Source of the DNA: Edaphochlamys debaryana
Lineage: Eukaryota > Chlorophyta > Chlorophyceae > Chlamydomonadales
Assembly (NCBI GenBank): GCA_016858145.1
Contig: JAEHOE010000094.1
Location: forward strand, 124,001 to 188,000
Direction: 5' to 3'
DNA: 64,000 nucleotides
Part shown: positions 49,469-60,535 of the stretch, piece after piece
Position numbering within the stretch: the stretch's first letter is position 1
Layout of the letters: each line of letters starts with the position of its first letter
Program-made: the position numbers and the translations under genes
The notes under the pieces: model-generated
What the model saw: the letters and a program-made list of their open reading frames with translations, nothing else
Database searches by the model: none
Told to the model about the DNA's origin: nothing

Positions 49469-52400
49469 TCACGATGCCGGCGGCGGCGGCGGCGGCGGTT
49501 GGCAGCAGTGGCGGTTGACGAAGTCCACAACCGCCGCCAGCGTCTCGCTCGGACGCTCGTCCATGGGCAGGTGGCCACAACCGTCGAGTACGACAAGCTC
49601 GGTCACGAGTCCTGTTGGAGGGGGCGGGAGGGAGGATGGATTAAAGCACCGGGGATATGGTGGTGGGGTGGACCTGCCGGGGCGAGGGCCCGGCGGGTGC
49701 GGCCAAGGAAGTGGCCGGTGGTGGGGCGTTGATTCTGCCCCGCCCCCTTAACCCCGAAGTGGGGCACGCACGGGTTCGCCCGTTGCGTAGCTATTATTGT
49801 TATTATTGGTGGTGGGGTGGGTGGGGAAGGGAGAGGCATGTAAAGGAGTCATGAGCGGCCCGGTAACTCCCGCCTCCGCTCGGCACCCTTGACACCCCTC
49901 GCGTGCGACCAAGCGCCCCTCCCTTTGCCCCCTTTCCCCCCACCTGCAGCCCAACTCGTCCACACCAGCTACCGCACCCCCTGCCCCCCGTTTCCACCCT
50001 TCCGGCAGTCAGACAGTCAGCCTCACCTAGCCAGGACTACCCCAGCCCCCTTGGCATTAACCCCGTGCCGGCCAAGCACATCGTCCATTCTACTCCCCCT
50101 CCCCTCTTTCCCCCCACCTTCTCTCCTTCCGACAGCCTCACCTGGCCCCCGCTTCCTCAGTGCCGCCGCCACCGCCTCCCCCGCGGATACGGGGACCACT
50201 CTGTCCGCGGCACCGTGAAGGATCAGGACGGGACAGGAGAGGGAGGAGAGGGGGGGAGGGGGGGAGGCCACCTGTCAGGGAGGGTAGGGAGGAGGGTGGG
50301 GGGAGGGAGGGTAAAGGGCGAGGCCAGTTCCCCGGGTGCAAGCCGCTCCGCTGACTGGCCCTGCCCTGGCCCCGTCACTCAGAGCGTTCAGCCAATCAGC
50401 GCCCTCACGCCCTACCCTCCCCTTGCATCGAGGTTTGTGTAGGACTGCAGGTCTCCCCTTCCCCCTACCCCAGGCCTCCCCTAGGCCTCCCCTTACAACC
50501 CTGCTGCCCTTGTCCTCAGGGCCCTCACCGCCCCCTTCCCCTTGTCCTCATCCCCTCCCCCCCCAGCCCCCCTCCCCCCGCCCCCCCCCCAGCCCCCCTC
50601 CCCCCTCCCCCTCCCCCCTCCCCCCCTCCCCCTCCCCCTCACATCGATGTTCCTGAATGACTGCAGCGCGCCCACGTCCCAGTCCCGGGCGCGGAGGGGC
50701 AGCAGGTTGCCCTCAATCACCTGGGGGTGGGGGTGGGGGTGGGGGTGGGGGTGGGGGTGGGGGTGGGGGTGGGGGTGGGGGTGGGGGTGGGGGTGGGGGT
50801 GGGGGTGGGGGTGGGGGTGGGGGTGGGGCATCCGGGGTGCGAGAGGGTGGGGGGGAGGGGCCAGTGAAGGCGGAGAGAGGAGGCCGTCGATCGAGGTGAC
50901 CCGCCAGGCAGCACGCAGGGGCAGAGCAACCAACGCACATAACTCGCGGTCCCATCCCGCCACCCCCTGCCACCCCCTGCCGCCCACCCCTCCTGCCCCC
51001 TTGCGCCCACAGCCTCCCCCCTCTCTCCAGCGGATCGCTCTCGTCCGCCGACACCCCCAACCGCCCCCCCTCCCCCCCCCCATCCCCTCCCTGTTCTACC
51101 CCCTACCCGGTCCTCAGCACCCTCTTCGCCCCCTTCTCCCCACCTCCCGGGGCAGGTTGCTCTCATCCGCGTACACACCCAGCCGCCCCGCCTCCACCTC
51201 GGCCCGCCGCCGCCGGATCTGGATGGGGGCAGGGGCAGTAGGGCCGGCCCGTGAGAAAAGACAGCGGTACAGGTGCTCGCTTGCGGCATGGCACAGCACA
51301 GCCCATTGTACGGTACAGTACGGTACTGTACGGCACCGTACGATACCTCCCCTGATCTTACCTGTCGCCGGATGTACTGGGTGCCGGGGCCGTCCGCTGC
51401 GGGGCGGGCAGTGCGGGGGTGGGTGGGTGGGCAGAGGTGAGGGGAGGGCAGGGGTGAGGGCAGGTTCGTGGCCAGACCAGGGGCTAAGCGGGTTCGCCTA
51501 CTGCACTCCCCATCCCCCTGCACCTTGCATCCGCTTTCAGCCTCCTCTTCCTCTCGTCCATCCACGCCCTTTCCCCTCCCCCCACCCACTTCCTCACCCT
51601 TCACCTTTCACCCTTCACCTCCTTCACCCATCACACACACCCGCCCCCCCCCTCATGCCATCCTCTCAGCCCCCCCCCCCCCCTCCATTCCCCCCCTTCA
51701 TCTCTCACCCCCCAGCAGCGCCCGCACCCAGGCGAACCGCAGGAGCTGCCCCAGATCCGCCCTCGCCAGGAAGCCCCTTTGGGAAAACGAGGATGGGGTA
51801 CGGGGGGGAGCAGCGGAGTGTCAGGGGTCATGTGGGTGGCAGTTCATGTCGGCGATTCACCGCCGCGGGCAGGGCATGGGGAGTGAGAAGCACCCCGCGT
51901 CATTCAAGCACCATACTCCTCCACTGCCCCCCTTATCTCCCTCCCCGGCCCTCACCGCTCCTCCGTGGACACAGCGGGGCACACCAGGACCAGACCCACC
52001 CCACGCCCCACGCGTCCCAAAACACACAGGTTTTCCCCTACCCCCCCCCCCTCACCGCTCCTCCGTGGACACAGCGGGGCACACCAGGACCAGCCCCGCC
52101 ACCTGCTCGGGGTGCCTGGGGTGGGGTGGGGGTGAAAGGGGGGAGGGGAGAAGGGAGGGAGGCTGAGAGGGGGTGGCTGGGAGGGGGAAGGGAAGGGAAG
52201 GGGGGGTACGGAGCTCAGAGGGCAGCGGGCGGAGGTCCGGGTCGTCAAAGGCACCAGGGTACCAGGGCACTAAGCCTCAGGGGTTGCGTGCTCACGACCC
52301 CCGGCCGCCGCCTCCCCACCTCCTGAGAACCTCATTGGAGACTATTGGAAGACGCCCCAACACGCCTCTAAGACACAGTCAATCCCCCCAACCCTTCACC

Positions 52401-55400
52401 ACCAGATGACATGCGGGAGCTCTCCCCGAGGGAGCCCCTCCATCCCCACCCCTCGCTGCCCACCTCATCGCCGCCTCCACCGCCACGGAGGCCCCCGCCG
52501 AGTGCCCCACCAGCACCGCCCGGGGGGGGGAGGAGGAGGAGGAGGTGAAGGGGTCGCAGGAGGAGCGGGAGATGGAGGACGAGAAGGATGCGGATGAGGG
52601 CGGCAGCAGGGCGTCCAACAGGCCCAGGGCCAGCTCGGCTCCTGCAGGGGGGGGGGGAGGGCGGGGTGGTGCTTGCGGAGGGGCAGAGTGGTGCCTGACG
52701 TCGAGGGAAGTCTAAGGCGCAAGGCGTAAGGTACAAGGCGAACGGTATCAAGAAGCATCGGTTGGTGGAGCAGGAAGCATACGGAGGACATACGGGCCAG
52801 TCGAGCTCGTGCCCAGCCTGCAAAGAGAGGAATTCAAAACACACTCCTCTCCCATAAGCGACCGAGACGAGCCCACACACGCGGGCTACGGGCTTTGGGC
52901 CGGGCGGCCGGCACCTTGGAGCTGTCAATCACACACGCCTTTCCCATGCTTTCTGCCTGACATCACACTCGCGTTCACCTCCCCGCAGCGTGTATGGGTT
53001 GTCCTCCGCCTCCGTCTCCCCCTGCCGTACCACGGGACGAGCGCTCAGGCCGTACGGGGGCCTGGGGAGTGTGGGGGGGGGGCGGAGGGACGGGGTGGGG
53101 TGGGGTTGGGGTTGGTGGCGAGTGGTGGCAATTGGTGGAGGGCGCAGCGGCAGAGGGGCCGGGGGAGGAGTCCACCTGCCGCACGCAGGCTCGAAGAAGG
53201 CGAGGTAGGATCCCGGGGCCCATTGTACGATAATTGTACGAGATTGTACGATAATTGTACGAAGACACATAGTACGACACTGTCGGCACCCACCTGTCAT
53301 ACGCGATGACCCTGCAGCCCCCCGTGCCGGGGCTGACGTGGGCGGCCAGTCCGCCCATGACGAGCCGCCTGGGGGGGGAGGGGGGGGGGGGGGAGATCGT
53401 TCGACTTGGGGGGGGGGACCAATGCGTCCCCTCAGCCGTGGCAACGTCCCTTCCGCCTACTAACAACCACCCCCGAGCTCCCGGCAAAAGACGCCCTCCC
53501 GCTCAGCTTCAAAAACCCCCCGCTCCCCCCCTCCCCCTCACCAGTTAAAGGTGGAGCCGTTGAGTCCGTGCATCAGCAACAGCGTGGGCGGGGGATCTGC
53601 AATCGCAACAGCGCCCTCCGACGACGAAGACGCAGCAGCAGATCCAGATCCAAATCCAGATCCAAACCCGCGGTCCCCTGCGCCCGGCGGCTCCCGGACC
53701 TGGCCGGGCAGGAGCAAGGGGGGTGAGGAGCAGCGAGGGTTGAGCTCGCGGGTGTCAAAGTATGCCGTACCAGATGCTTGCCGTACCTTGTAGTGCAGCC
53801 GTACGCCCCGTACGGTTACGAATCGGGAATCGGGGTCTGCCAGCTGGTCGGGTGCGACCGTGTCTGGGGGAGGATGTGGGGCGGGGTGGCCCAGGCACAG
53901 GAAGCGGCAGGTCAAGTCACGAGCACACGTATACGGTAGCGGACACGCATTGCCCCAGGACCGCAGCGGTGGACCGCCCAGCAAGGGCCTAGGTCTCCAT
54001 GGAGGCTTTGGGCAGCACCTAGCCTCAGTTTACCCTTGTCCTGCCGTCGTGCCCGACCCCACCCCCCCCACCCCACCCGACCCCAACGTCAGCAGAGGTG
54101 AACGCCGCAGCCCACCCCACCCCAGCCACTCCCAAGCCCCAAGCCCCCTCCCCTCCGATCCCACCCGTCAGGGGCGGGGGCGGCCCCATCAGCAGCGGGG
54201 CCACCAGGTCCGTGATCCCGGGGAGGGCCTCCTTCCGGAACTGCAGGGGGAATCGGGGAAAGGCAAAGGGCGGAAGGGGCGATGCACCCAGCATGGACGA
54301 TTGCATGGGGTACCAGCATTGCTCCAGGGACGGCAGCCTGCCGCGCCTGGCCGAAGCCCCACACCCCTCCCCCAACCCGGCTCAAACCCGGGCCGCCGGA
54401 GCCGCCGCAAGCGAGGACGCCCCCGGGATCTGAGTCATCACGAGGGTTTCGTGGTGCTGTTCTAGCCAACACCCCATAACTGCCAAGAAAGGCCCGGTCC
54501 AAAGGGACACCGCGGGGTCATGGGAAGGCGACCCCCCACCGGAGCCCCCACCTGTGCCGCTAGGGCCGACACAAGGGAGGACGAGAGCTCCGCGCCGCTG
54601 GCCCGGTCGCTGCGGTTGGGGCGGTTGGGCGGCGGCGGTTGGGCGGCGGTGGTTGAGGCGGTTGCGGGGGCCGAGGCGGTTGCGGAGGCTGGGCGAGGGC
54701 CGGGGGCGGGGGAGGAGAGGGGACGGCGGGCGGGCGCGGCGGCAGTGGGCCCAGCGGTGGGGCCCGGGGTCGAGGCAGAGGGGGTGGATGAGGAGGTGGT
54801 GGGGGAAGTGGTGGGGGTGACAGGGGGGTGCCGCGCAGAGGAGGCGGCTGCGAGGCTCGGGCGCCTGTGCGAGGCCGGGAAGAGTGTGGGAGGGGAGGAG
54901 GTTTGAGGGGGGGAGGGGGGGGGGCACGGCAGGCAGCCTGGGCATTCAAGGGGGCTGGGCACGCGGGCCTGCCTCCCCTTGGGATACCGGTAGGCATCGG
55001 AGGTAGCATCAACCCGACTGGTTGGGAACCCCCAGCATTCCACCGGCTGGGTTTGCGCTGGGCCCGAGGGCAAGCACCTGCCGGCCGGCCTCGAGTGCCT
55101 CCCCGTCGAGTTAGGACTCGCCCCGCTCGCCCCGCTCACACCAGCAGGGCTGACGGCCCCCAAGCCCATGTCTGCTATCAGATAGCATAGTAGGGGGAAA
55201 CTGCTCACCCGATAGCTCCCCCGCCGCGTGAGGCCAGGGCCCGAGACGCAAGCGCTGGCCGCGGCACCGGCCACGACTCCGACAGGTGTTGTGGGGGGCC
55301 CCGCTGGTGCCAGGGCGTTCTTTGCACAGGCGAGGCGCTGCCGCCTACCGGAGCTGATATCGTGTGCATCGTCTTGATGTGGTTGTGTCGCGAGGAGAGG

Positions 55401-55592
55401 GAAAGCGAGCCGCGTCGCGCGGATGCTGCAAGAGCTGGTGAAGAGGCTCACGGCGACGACTCGAGTTATGCCAGGTGCCTGGCAGTCTGGGAAAGCAGAG
55501 TCGCCGACTGTGCAAATGCGTCGTGTAGCGACTTCAGAGGCGCGCGGGTTCGGAAGCCGTGGCTCGACGTCATTCATGCGCGCGCGACGCAT
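49469..55592 (-). CDS. Alpha/beta-hydrolase fold protein, probably plastid-targeted
   Basis: The conserved part is built from exons joining in phase: 54165-54240, 53787-53863, 53542-53699, 53294-53368, 52979-53061, 52464-52641, 52056-52115, 51709-51776, 51362-51396, 51144-51218, 50643-50720, 50142-50271 and 49469-49611. Landmarks: VRGVRLHYK, LLLMHGLNGSTFNW (oxyanion loop), CRVIAYDR, nucleophile elbow VLVGHSAGAS (Ser), AGLVLVCPAVS, CPVLILHGAADRVVPV (Asp) and VLDGCGHLPMDERPSETL (His). The triad is complete. The substrate is unknown; plastid members act on lipids, pheophytin or esters. The N-terminus is uncertain: an ATG at 55592 opens an Arg/Ser-rich frame to a good donor at 55209, and an exon ending at 54552 (ELSSSLVSALAAQ) splices in phase to 54240, but the link between them is unresolved. 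The gene is divergent from the acetyltransferase. Confidence 0.85.
49671..49801 (-). repeat. Dispersed repeat family B, copy 2 (intronic)
   Basis: About 120 bp nearly identical to 10970-11100, reversed, again next to an (ATT)n-like tract. It lies in the last intron of the hydrolase, so it either predates that intron's splicing context or inserted there without damage. Confidence 0.85.
50723..50827 (+). repeat. (GGGGGT)n array in a hydrolase intron
   Basis: About 17 copies of GGGGGT directly upstream (in gene sense) of the exon at 50643-50720. On the transcribed strand it forms a C-rich tract that also serves as the acceptor's polypyrimidine tract. The plus strand is a strong G-quadruplex candidate. 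Confidence 0.97.
51020..51190. repeat. Diverged copy of a hydrolase exon
   Basis: The real exon (RLGVYADESNLPRE, 51144-51190 part) has a diverged copy at about 51020-51068 reading RLGVSADESDPLER in the same frame. The copy sits in the downstream intron. Confidence 0.75.
51950..52094. repeat. Exact copy of a hydrolase exon end with donor, flanking the 30-bp motif
   Basis: The 44-bp segment CTCACCGCTCCTCCGTGGAC to CACCAGGACCAG occurs at 51950-51993 and 52051-52094, period 101 bp. Between the copies is the motif at 52008-52038 (CACGCGTCCCAAAACACAC then AGGTTTTCCCC). The exon end (LVLVCPAVSTEER) is at 52056; the other copy lies in the intron. Confidence 0.95.
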
Positions 55593-55822
55593 CGCGCACA
55601 GCGCGTCCGCGCCTGAATACCTTGATCAAAGTGGCATAGGTGATAGGCAGTTCGTTCAGCCAGCTCTTCCTAGCTGTCGACTCTGCGCAAGCTTGCACGC
55701 GAATCCTCGCACCCCGCAACACACGCACGACATTCACCCCTGGCTCCTCAAAGCCTCTCTCATCTAGTAGGTCTCGCCCCAGTGGTAACGCGGCGCTCGC
55801 ACGCCTGCGCGTGCAAGTAGCG
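55593..55822. promoter_or_regulatory. Probable bidirectional promoter region
   Basis: Only about 230 bp separate the hydrolase candidate ATG (minus) from the acetyltransferase ATG (plus), so both promoters must share or flank this interval. No TATA box or other named element is evident. The assignment rests on geometry alone and fails if the hydrolase starts further in. Confidence 0.4.
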
Positions 55823-58800
55823 ATGGCCTACCTTCGGCTGCTGCGCCCCTCGGACCTGCGGACTATTCAGGTGCGCTGATCGGCGTCTGTTTGCCACTGT
55901 GGTATGGTCGCCCGTGCCCGCGCCGAGGTCCCACCGCACCGTGTCCATCCTTCCCTTGTTCGACCTCATCCACCCCTACAGAATGCGTACGCGCAGCTGT
56001 TCGGACTGCCCGCGCCCTCGCGACGAGCGCTGGAGGAGGCGCTGGGGTCCACACGGTGAGGGGAGGGGGCAGGGGGGGGACAGGGGGGGGGGGGGGCAAG
56101 GCAGGGGGGGGGCCCATTGCCAGTCCCCGGGCACATCAGTGCCCTACTCGTGTCTCCACGCCTCTCCCCCCTGTCCATCAGCCCAGTCGGCGCCCTTCGC
56201 TCCTCCTCCTCCCCTCTCCCCCACCCACCCCGCCCCCCCAGCTGGCTGTCCATCGCGGCCGTGTCCCCCGACCCCGACTCCCCCTCCCGCGAGGACTACA
56301 TGGGCGGTTTCTGCCTGAGCGCGGTGGCGACCGTGGAGGCGTTCACGAGCGACATGGTGGGGGTGGGGGTTGGAAATGAAGTATGGGCCTGGATCAGGGG
56401 TGTGGTTGACTGATGAAGGGCTGAAGGACTGAGGACTGGTGAGGGCTGGAGTACGAGCTTGTTGTTGGAAGGGAAGCTGTCAGCAGGGGATGGAGGGGTG
56501 GGGCTTCTGCCTGAGCACATATGCTGTACAGCCTTTTGTAGGAAGGCAAGTAGCTAGCAGGGGATGGAGGGTTGGGGGATCTGGTGGAGCGCGGCGGCAA
56601 CGTCGGAGGCAACCACGAGCGCCACGCCGGGCAGTGTGATGTGGGGGAGAGGGATGAGGAGGAAACGGAGGAATAGTGGGAGGGGATGACGGGGACTGCA
56701 GGGGCCCTTGCTGACCCCATGAGACCCCTGTTCCCCCCCATCCCTCGACCTCTACCCCCCCCCCTCAGGGCTACTACCCCGAAGGCGCCCCCTCCTCCCC
56801 CTCTGCCGGCACGGGGGGCCCCGTGGGCGTTCAGGCCACGGGGCTGGAGGCGGTGGGGCTGCCGCAGGCGGAGCGGGCGGTCAACATATGCCTGCTGGTG
56901 GGTGGCTGGTGGCGGGTGGTTGGTGGGGTTGTGAGTGGTTGGAAGAGTGAGTGGACGGGGCGCCGGCGTTGGGGGTTCAACCGGGCCCGTTCAACCCACG
57001 CCCAGCGCCCTCCCCTCCCTCCCCTCCTGAACACCTCCGCCCCCAAAAGGATATGCTGCCCTCCCACCGGCGTCAGGGCCTGGCCCCACCTCCCCCAGCA
57101 TCAGTCGGGACAAGCCCTTCCCCGCCCATACCCACGCGTCCCAAAACACACACGCTTTTTCCCCTTGCCCCCTACTCCACCCGTCCCCCCCCTCAGGGCG
57201 TGCTGCCCACCTACCGGCGGCGGGGCCTGGCCCGACTGATGCTGAAGCAGGTGCTGGACAGCGCCCGCACGGCGAGGTGGGGGGGGAAGGGGAAGGGAGG
57301 GGGAGGGAGGGGGGAAACGTGTGTGTTTCAAGACGCGTGGGAGGGGGGGAGAGGGGGGTTGGTGCTGAAGCAGGTGCTGGACAGCGCCCGCACGGCCAGG
57401 TGGGGGGGGGGAGGGGGAGGGAGAGGGAGGGGGGAAACGTGTGTGTTTCAAGACGCGTGGGAGGGGGGGAGAGGGGGTTTGGTGCTGAAGCAGGTGCTGG
57501 ACAGCGCCCGCACGGCCAGGTGGGGGGGGGAGGGGGAGGGAGAGGGAGGGGGGAAACGTGTGTGTTTCAAGACGCGTGGGAGAGAGGGAGAGGGGGTTTG
57601 GTGCTGAAGCAGGTGCTGGACAGCGCCCGCACGGCGAGGTGTGGGGGGGGAGGGGGAGGGAGAGGGAGGGGGGAAACGTGTGTGTTTCAAGACGCGTGGG
57701 AGGGGGGGAGAGGGGGTTTGGTGCTGAAGCAGGGGCTGGACAGCATGCGTATGGGAGAGGGAAGTAAGATTGGCAAGTGAGGAGGGCGAAGAGAGGGGCA
57801 AACAGAGCAGGCAAGGCCGTCTCCTCACCATTCCTCCCTGCGGCCTCCCTCTCACCGCCCCCCCCCCCAACCCCTTCCAGCCCGCCTATCTGGGACCTGA
57901 GATCCCTCGTTATCTTCCCCCTCACCCTTACCCCTCCCCTCCCCTCTTCCAGCGCCTGCGCCGTCTTCCTGCACGTGCGCCCCTGCAACGCCGCCGCCCT
58001 CGCGCTGTACCGCTCCTTCGGGTTCGTGCCCACGGCCCTCATCCCCGGCTACTACGACGTGCCCCTGCCGCCGGCGCCCGAGGCAAACGGTGAGCGGGGA
58101 GAGAGGGAGGGAAGATGGAGGGGGCGGGGGGGAAGGGGGCGAGGGCTTGGGTTCGTGCCAGGCTGGATACACAGGCGGGCCGCGCCCCGAGCACGTGAGG
58201 TCGTAGCAAGCAAAGGAAGTGAGGAAGGTTGGGCTGCACAATTGCATGGCGAGGTGGGGGAGCCGCCACGTTGCGCAGTTTGCCCCCGACTGATGCCCAC
58301 CGCATTCTACTGTCAGGGGTTAGGCTCCTTTGCTTTTTTCCTGCCCATGGCATGGGGCCGCCAAGGCGGACGACCTCTATCCCACATAACTATCCTTCCC
58401 TCTCGCCGATTAATGATCCCATCCCATCCCAAGTATATCCCTCCTATCCCAAGTATATCCTTTCTATCCTATCCCATCCACCACAGGGACCGCCAAGGCG
58501 GACGACCCAGCCGCCCCGCCCCTGCCCGCGGGCGGCGACGCGGTTCTCCTGGTGCTGCCGCTGACGCCGGTGGCGGCGGCGGCGGTGGCGGCGGCGGCAG
58601 AGGCGGCGGCGCATCGGGTGGCGGCGGCGGCGGCAGCGGAGCGGGCGCTGGCGCGTGAGTGTGAAGTGGGGAGGGGTTGTGGGGGGCGCGGATGGGTGGA
58701 GGAGACGACGCAGAGAGGGTGTAGGGGCCAACCCGCCCCGGGCTCGCTGGCTGCTGCTCCTCCTCTTTCTTCTCTATCCAATTCGTATCACCCCCAACCC

Positions 58801-59692
58801 CGCCCCCTCGTATCCCCCTCGTATGCCCCTGTCCCTTGGTGCAGAGGCCCAGTCTCCCTCCACGGCGCCTGCCGCGGCGGGCGCCGCCGCCGCCGCCGCA
58901 ACGCCGTCGGGCCAGGCGGGCAGCCGCTGGATCGGCCGGCCCGCCGCCGCCACCACCGCTGCCGCCGCCAGCGCCGCTTCGGCTTCCGCCACCTCTACAA
59001 GCGGCGGCGGCGGCGGCGGCGGCCCCGGGCTGTTCGGCATACTGGCGGCGGCGGCGGCAGGGGCGGCGGAGGGCCTGTCGGTGCTCCTGCCAGGACGGAC
59101 GCGCGGCGGCGGCAGTGGCGCCGACGACGCCAACGGTCGGCGGTTGTCAGTTGGCGGCGAGGAGTTGTTGGAGGAGCGGGGGCCCGACGGGGAGGTCTAC
59201 CTGCGGGGACCAACCGACGGCGGCGAAGAGGCGGCGGCGGCGGCAGCGGCGGCGGCGCAGGAGGAGATGGAGGTGGCGGCGACGACGGCGGCGGTGCTGG
59301 CGGCGCGAGCGGCGGCGGCGGCAGAGGACTCTGTATCCGTGGCGGCGGGAGCGGCAGCGGAGGTGGCAGGCAGCGGCTCGGCGGGGCCGACGGGGCGGGC
59401 CTGCCTGGGGCACGCGGGGAGCGGGCGGAGGCGGAGCGGGCCCGGCCTGGGCCTCGGTGTGGGCCTGGGCCTGGCTGGGCCTCGGCGGGGCCTAGAAGCG
59501 GGGCCTGTGGGGGCTCCCTTGGGGGCAGGGGGAGGGTTGCGGCGGCAAGGGACGGGGGTGGTGGCTCTGAGGGGGGGCGCAGGCGTCACCGCCACGCGGG
59601 GGAGGGTGGCGGCGGCGGTGGTGGCGGTGGCGGCGGCAAGGGGGCAGGCAGTGGCGGCGGCGCCGTCGCGGCGGCTGGTGCTGGGGCGGTGA
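55823..59692 (+). CDS. GNAT-family N-acetyltransferase, NAA60/NAA50-like
   Basis: Eight exons in phase: 55823-55870, 55982-56055, 56242-56356, 56769-56897, 57197-57276, 57953-58089, 58487-58654 and 58845-59692, about 532 residues. It begins MAYLRLLRPSDLRTIQ and has an N-lobe with GFCLSAVATVEAF. The acetyl-CoA motif is GVLPTYRRRGLARLML, then VFLHVRPCNAAALALYRSFG and the C-terminal GYYDV, the pattern of N-alpha-acetyltransferases of the NAA50/NAA60 type. The last exon adds about 280 residues of Ala/Gly-rich sequence with a hydrophobic stretch (GLFGILAAAAAGAAEGLSV) that might anchor it to membranes, as reported for NAA60. The frame is open upstream of the ATG, so a longer N-terminus is possible. 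The intron after 57276 holds four tandem copies of the preceding exon's end. Confidence 0.85.
57236..57758 (+). repeat. Five-fold tandem array of an acetyltransferase exon end, donor and 30-bp motif
   Basis: The exon end GCTGAAGCAGGTGCTGGACA to CACGGCGAG (real copy 57236-57276) recurs at about 57359, 57479, 57598 and 57718, period about 120 bp. Each unit contains the motif in the form GAAACGTGTGTGTTTCAAG ACGCGTGGG (57313, 57433, 57552, 57672). The first four copies are almost identical and keep a GT donor; the last is diverged. Confidence 0.97.
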
Positions 59693-60535
59693 GGCAGCGC
59701 TGGACCGGACCGGACCGGACCGCACTGGGAGGGGGAGGAGGCGGAGCTGTGGAAGGGCGGGGAAGGCCCACACGTTGCAAGAGCTAGTGCCACTGATCCC
59801 CTGCCCCCAACCCCTGCACCGAGGAGGACCCGACGTCAGGGAGGAGGCCCAGCAGACCCCTCTGTCCCAGGGGGGGGGACCGGAGGAGGCCCCACGCCTG
59901 CAGCAGCCTGCCCCAGACCTGAGTCCCGACCGCCAGCCGCGCGGTCCCTTGCCCCGAAGCCAGGAGTACCTGCGCCAGCGCCTGGACCCTGGAGCCCGTG
60001 CACGCCCAATGCCCAGCTGCCCCGGCCTGCCGCCACGCACTCGACATTCGGTCCCGCCCTCTGCCTGACGCCCTTATCCCCTGACCCCAACCCCGGAACC
60101 GCTGACCTGAGGCCCTGCCCAGTTCTTCCTTGGTTTTGGGTCCCGGTGCCACACGCCCCAGCCCCTTGCTCGGGCCCAGAGTCCCCGCTGGCCTGCGCTG
60201 AGGCCCCAGAACCTTCCTCTGCCCCAGACCCAGCTGGCCCCAGGTGCCGCCACGCCGCTCGGAGCCTCCGCCAGCTCAGCTGCCGCCGGGGGCGGGCGGG
60301 CCTCGGCCTCCCATGCGACCGACCCGCGGTTCATCTGCGCCCACGCCTCTCGTGAGACCCACGCCCGCGGACCAATAGCGGTACTTATAGCGCATGCTCT
60401 CTCGCTCCGTAAGCGTGTTTCTTGGCCTCGTAACTAGCCGTTTCAAGCTCAAGGTCTACTAGCAGGGCCTCAGCGCTCACCAGGAACCTAGCTCGACACG
60501 CCAACAAGTCGTCACGCGCCGGCGGCGTTCGAAAG
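59693..60535. other. Intergenic stretch between acetyltransferase and SOUL gene
   Basis: Holds the acetyltransferase 3' UTR and the SOUL promoter. Only a short GGACC tandem (about 59702-59722) stands out. Confidence 0.45.

Noticed and set aside
50542..52326. A 594-codon plus-strand open frame
   Set aside because: It runs antisense over well-phased hydrolase exons and through the GGGGGT array. GC-rich DNA gives long stop-free frames by chance.
57236..57758. Treating the five-fold array as five coding exons
   Set aside because: The extra copies lack acceptors in phase, and the exon at 57953 joins directly and in phase to the first copy.
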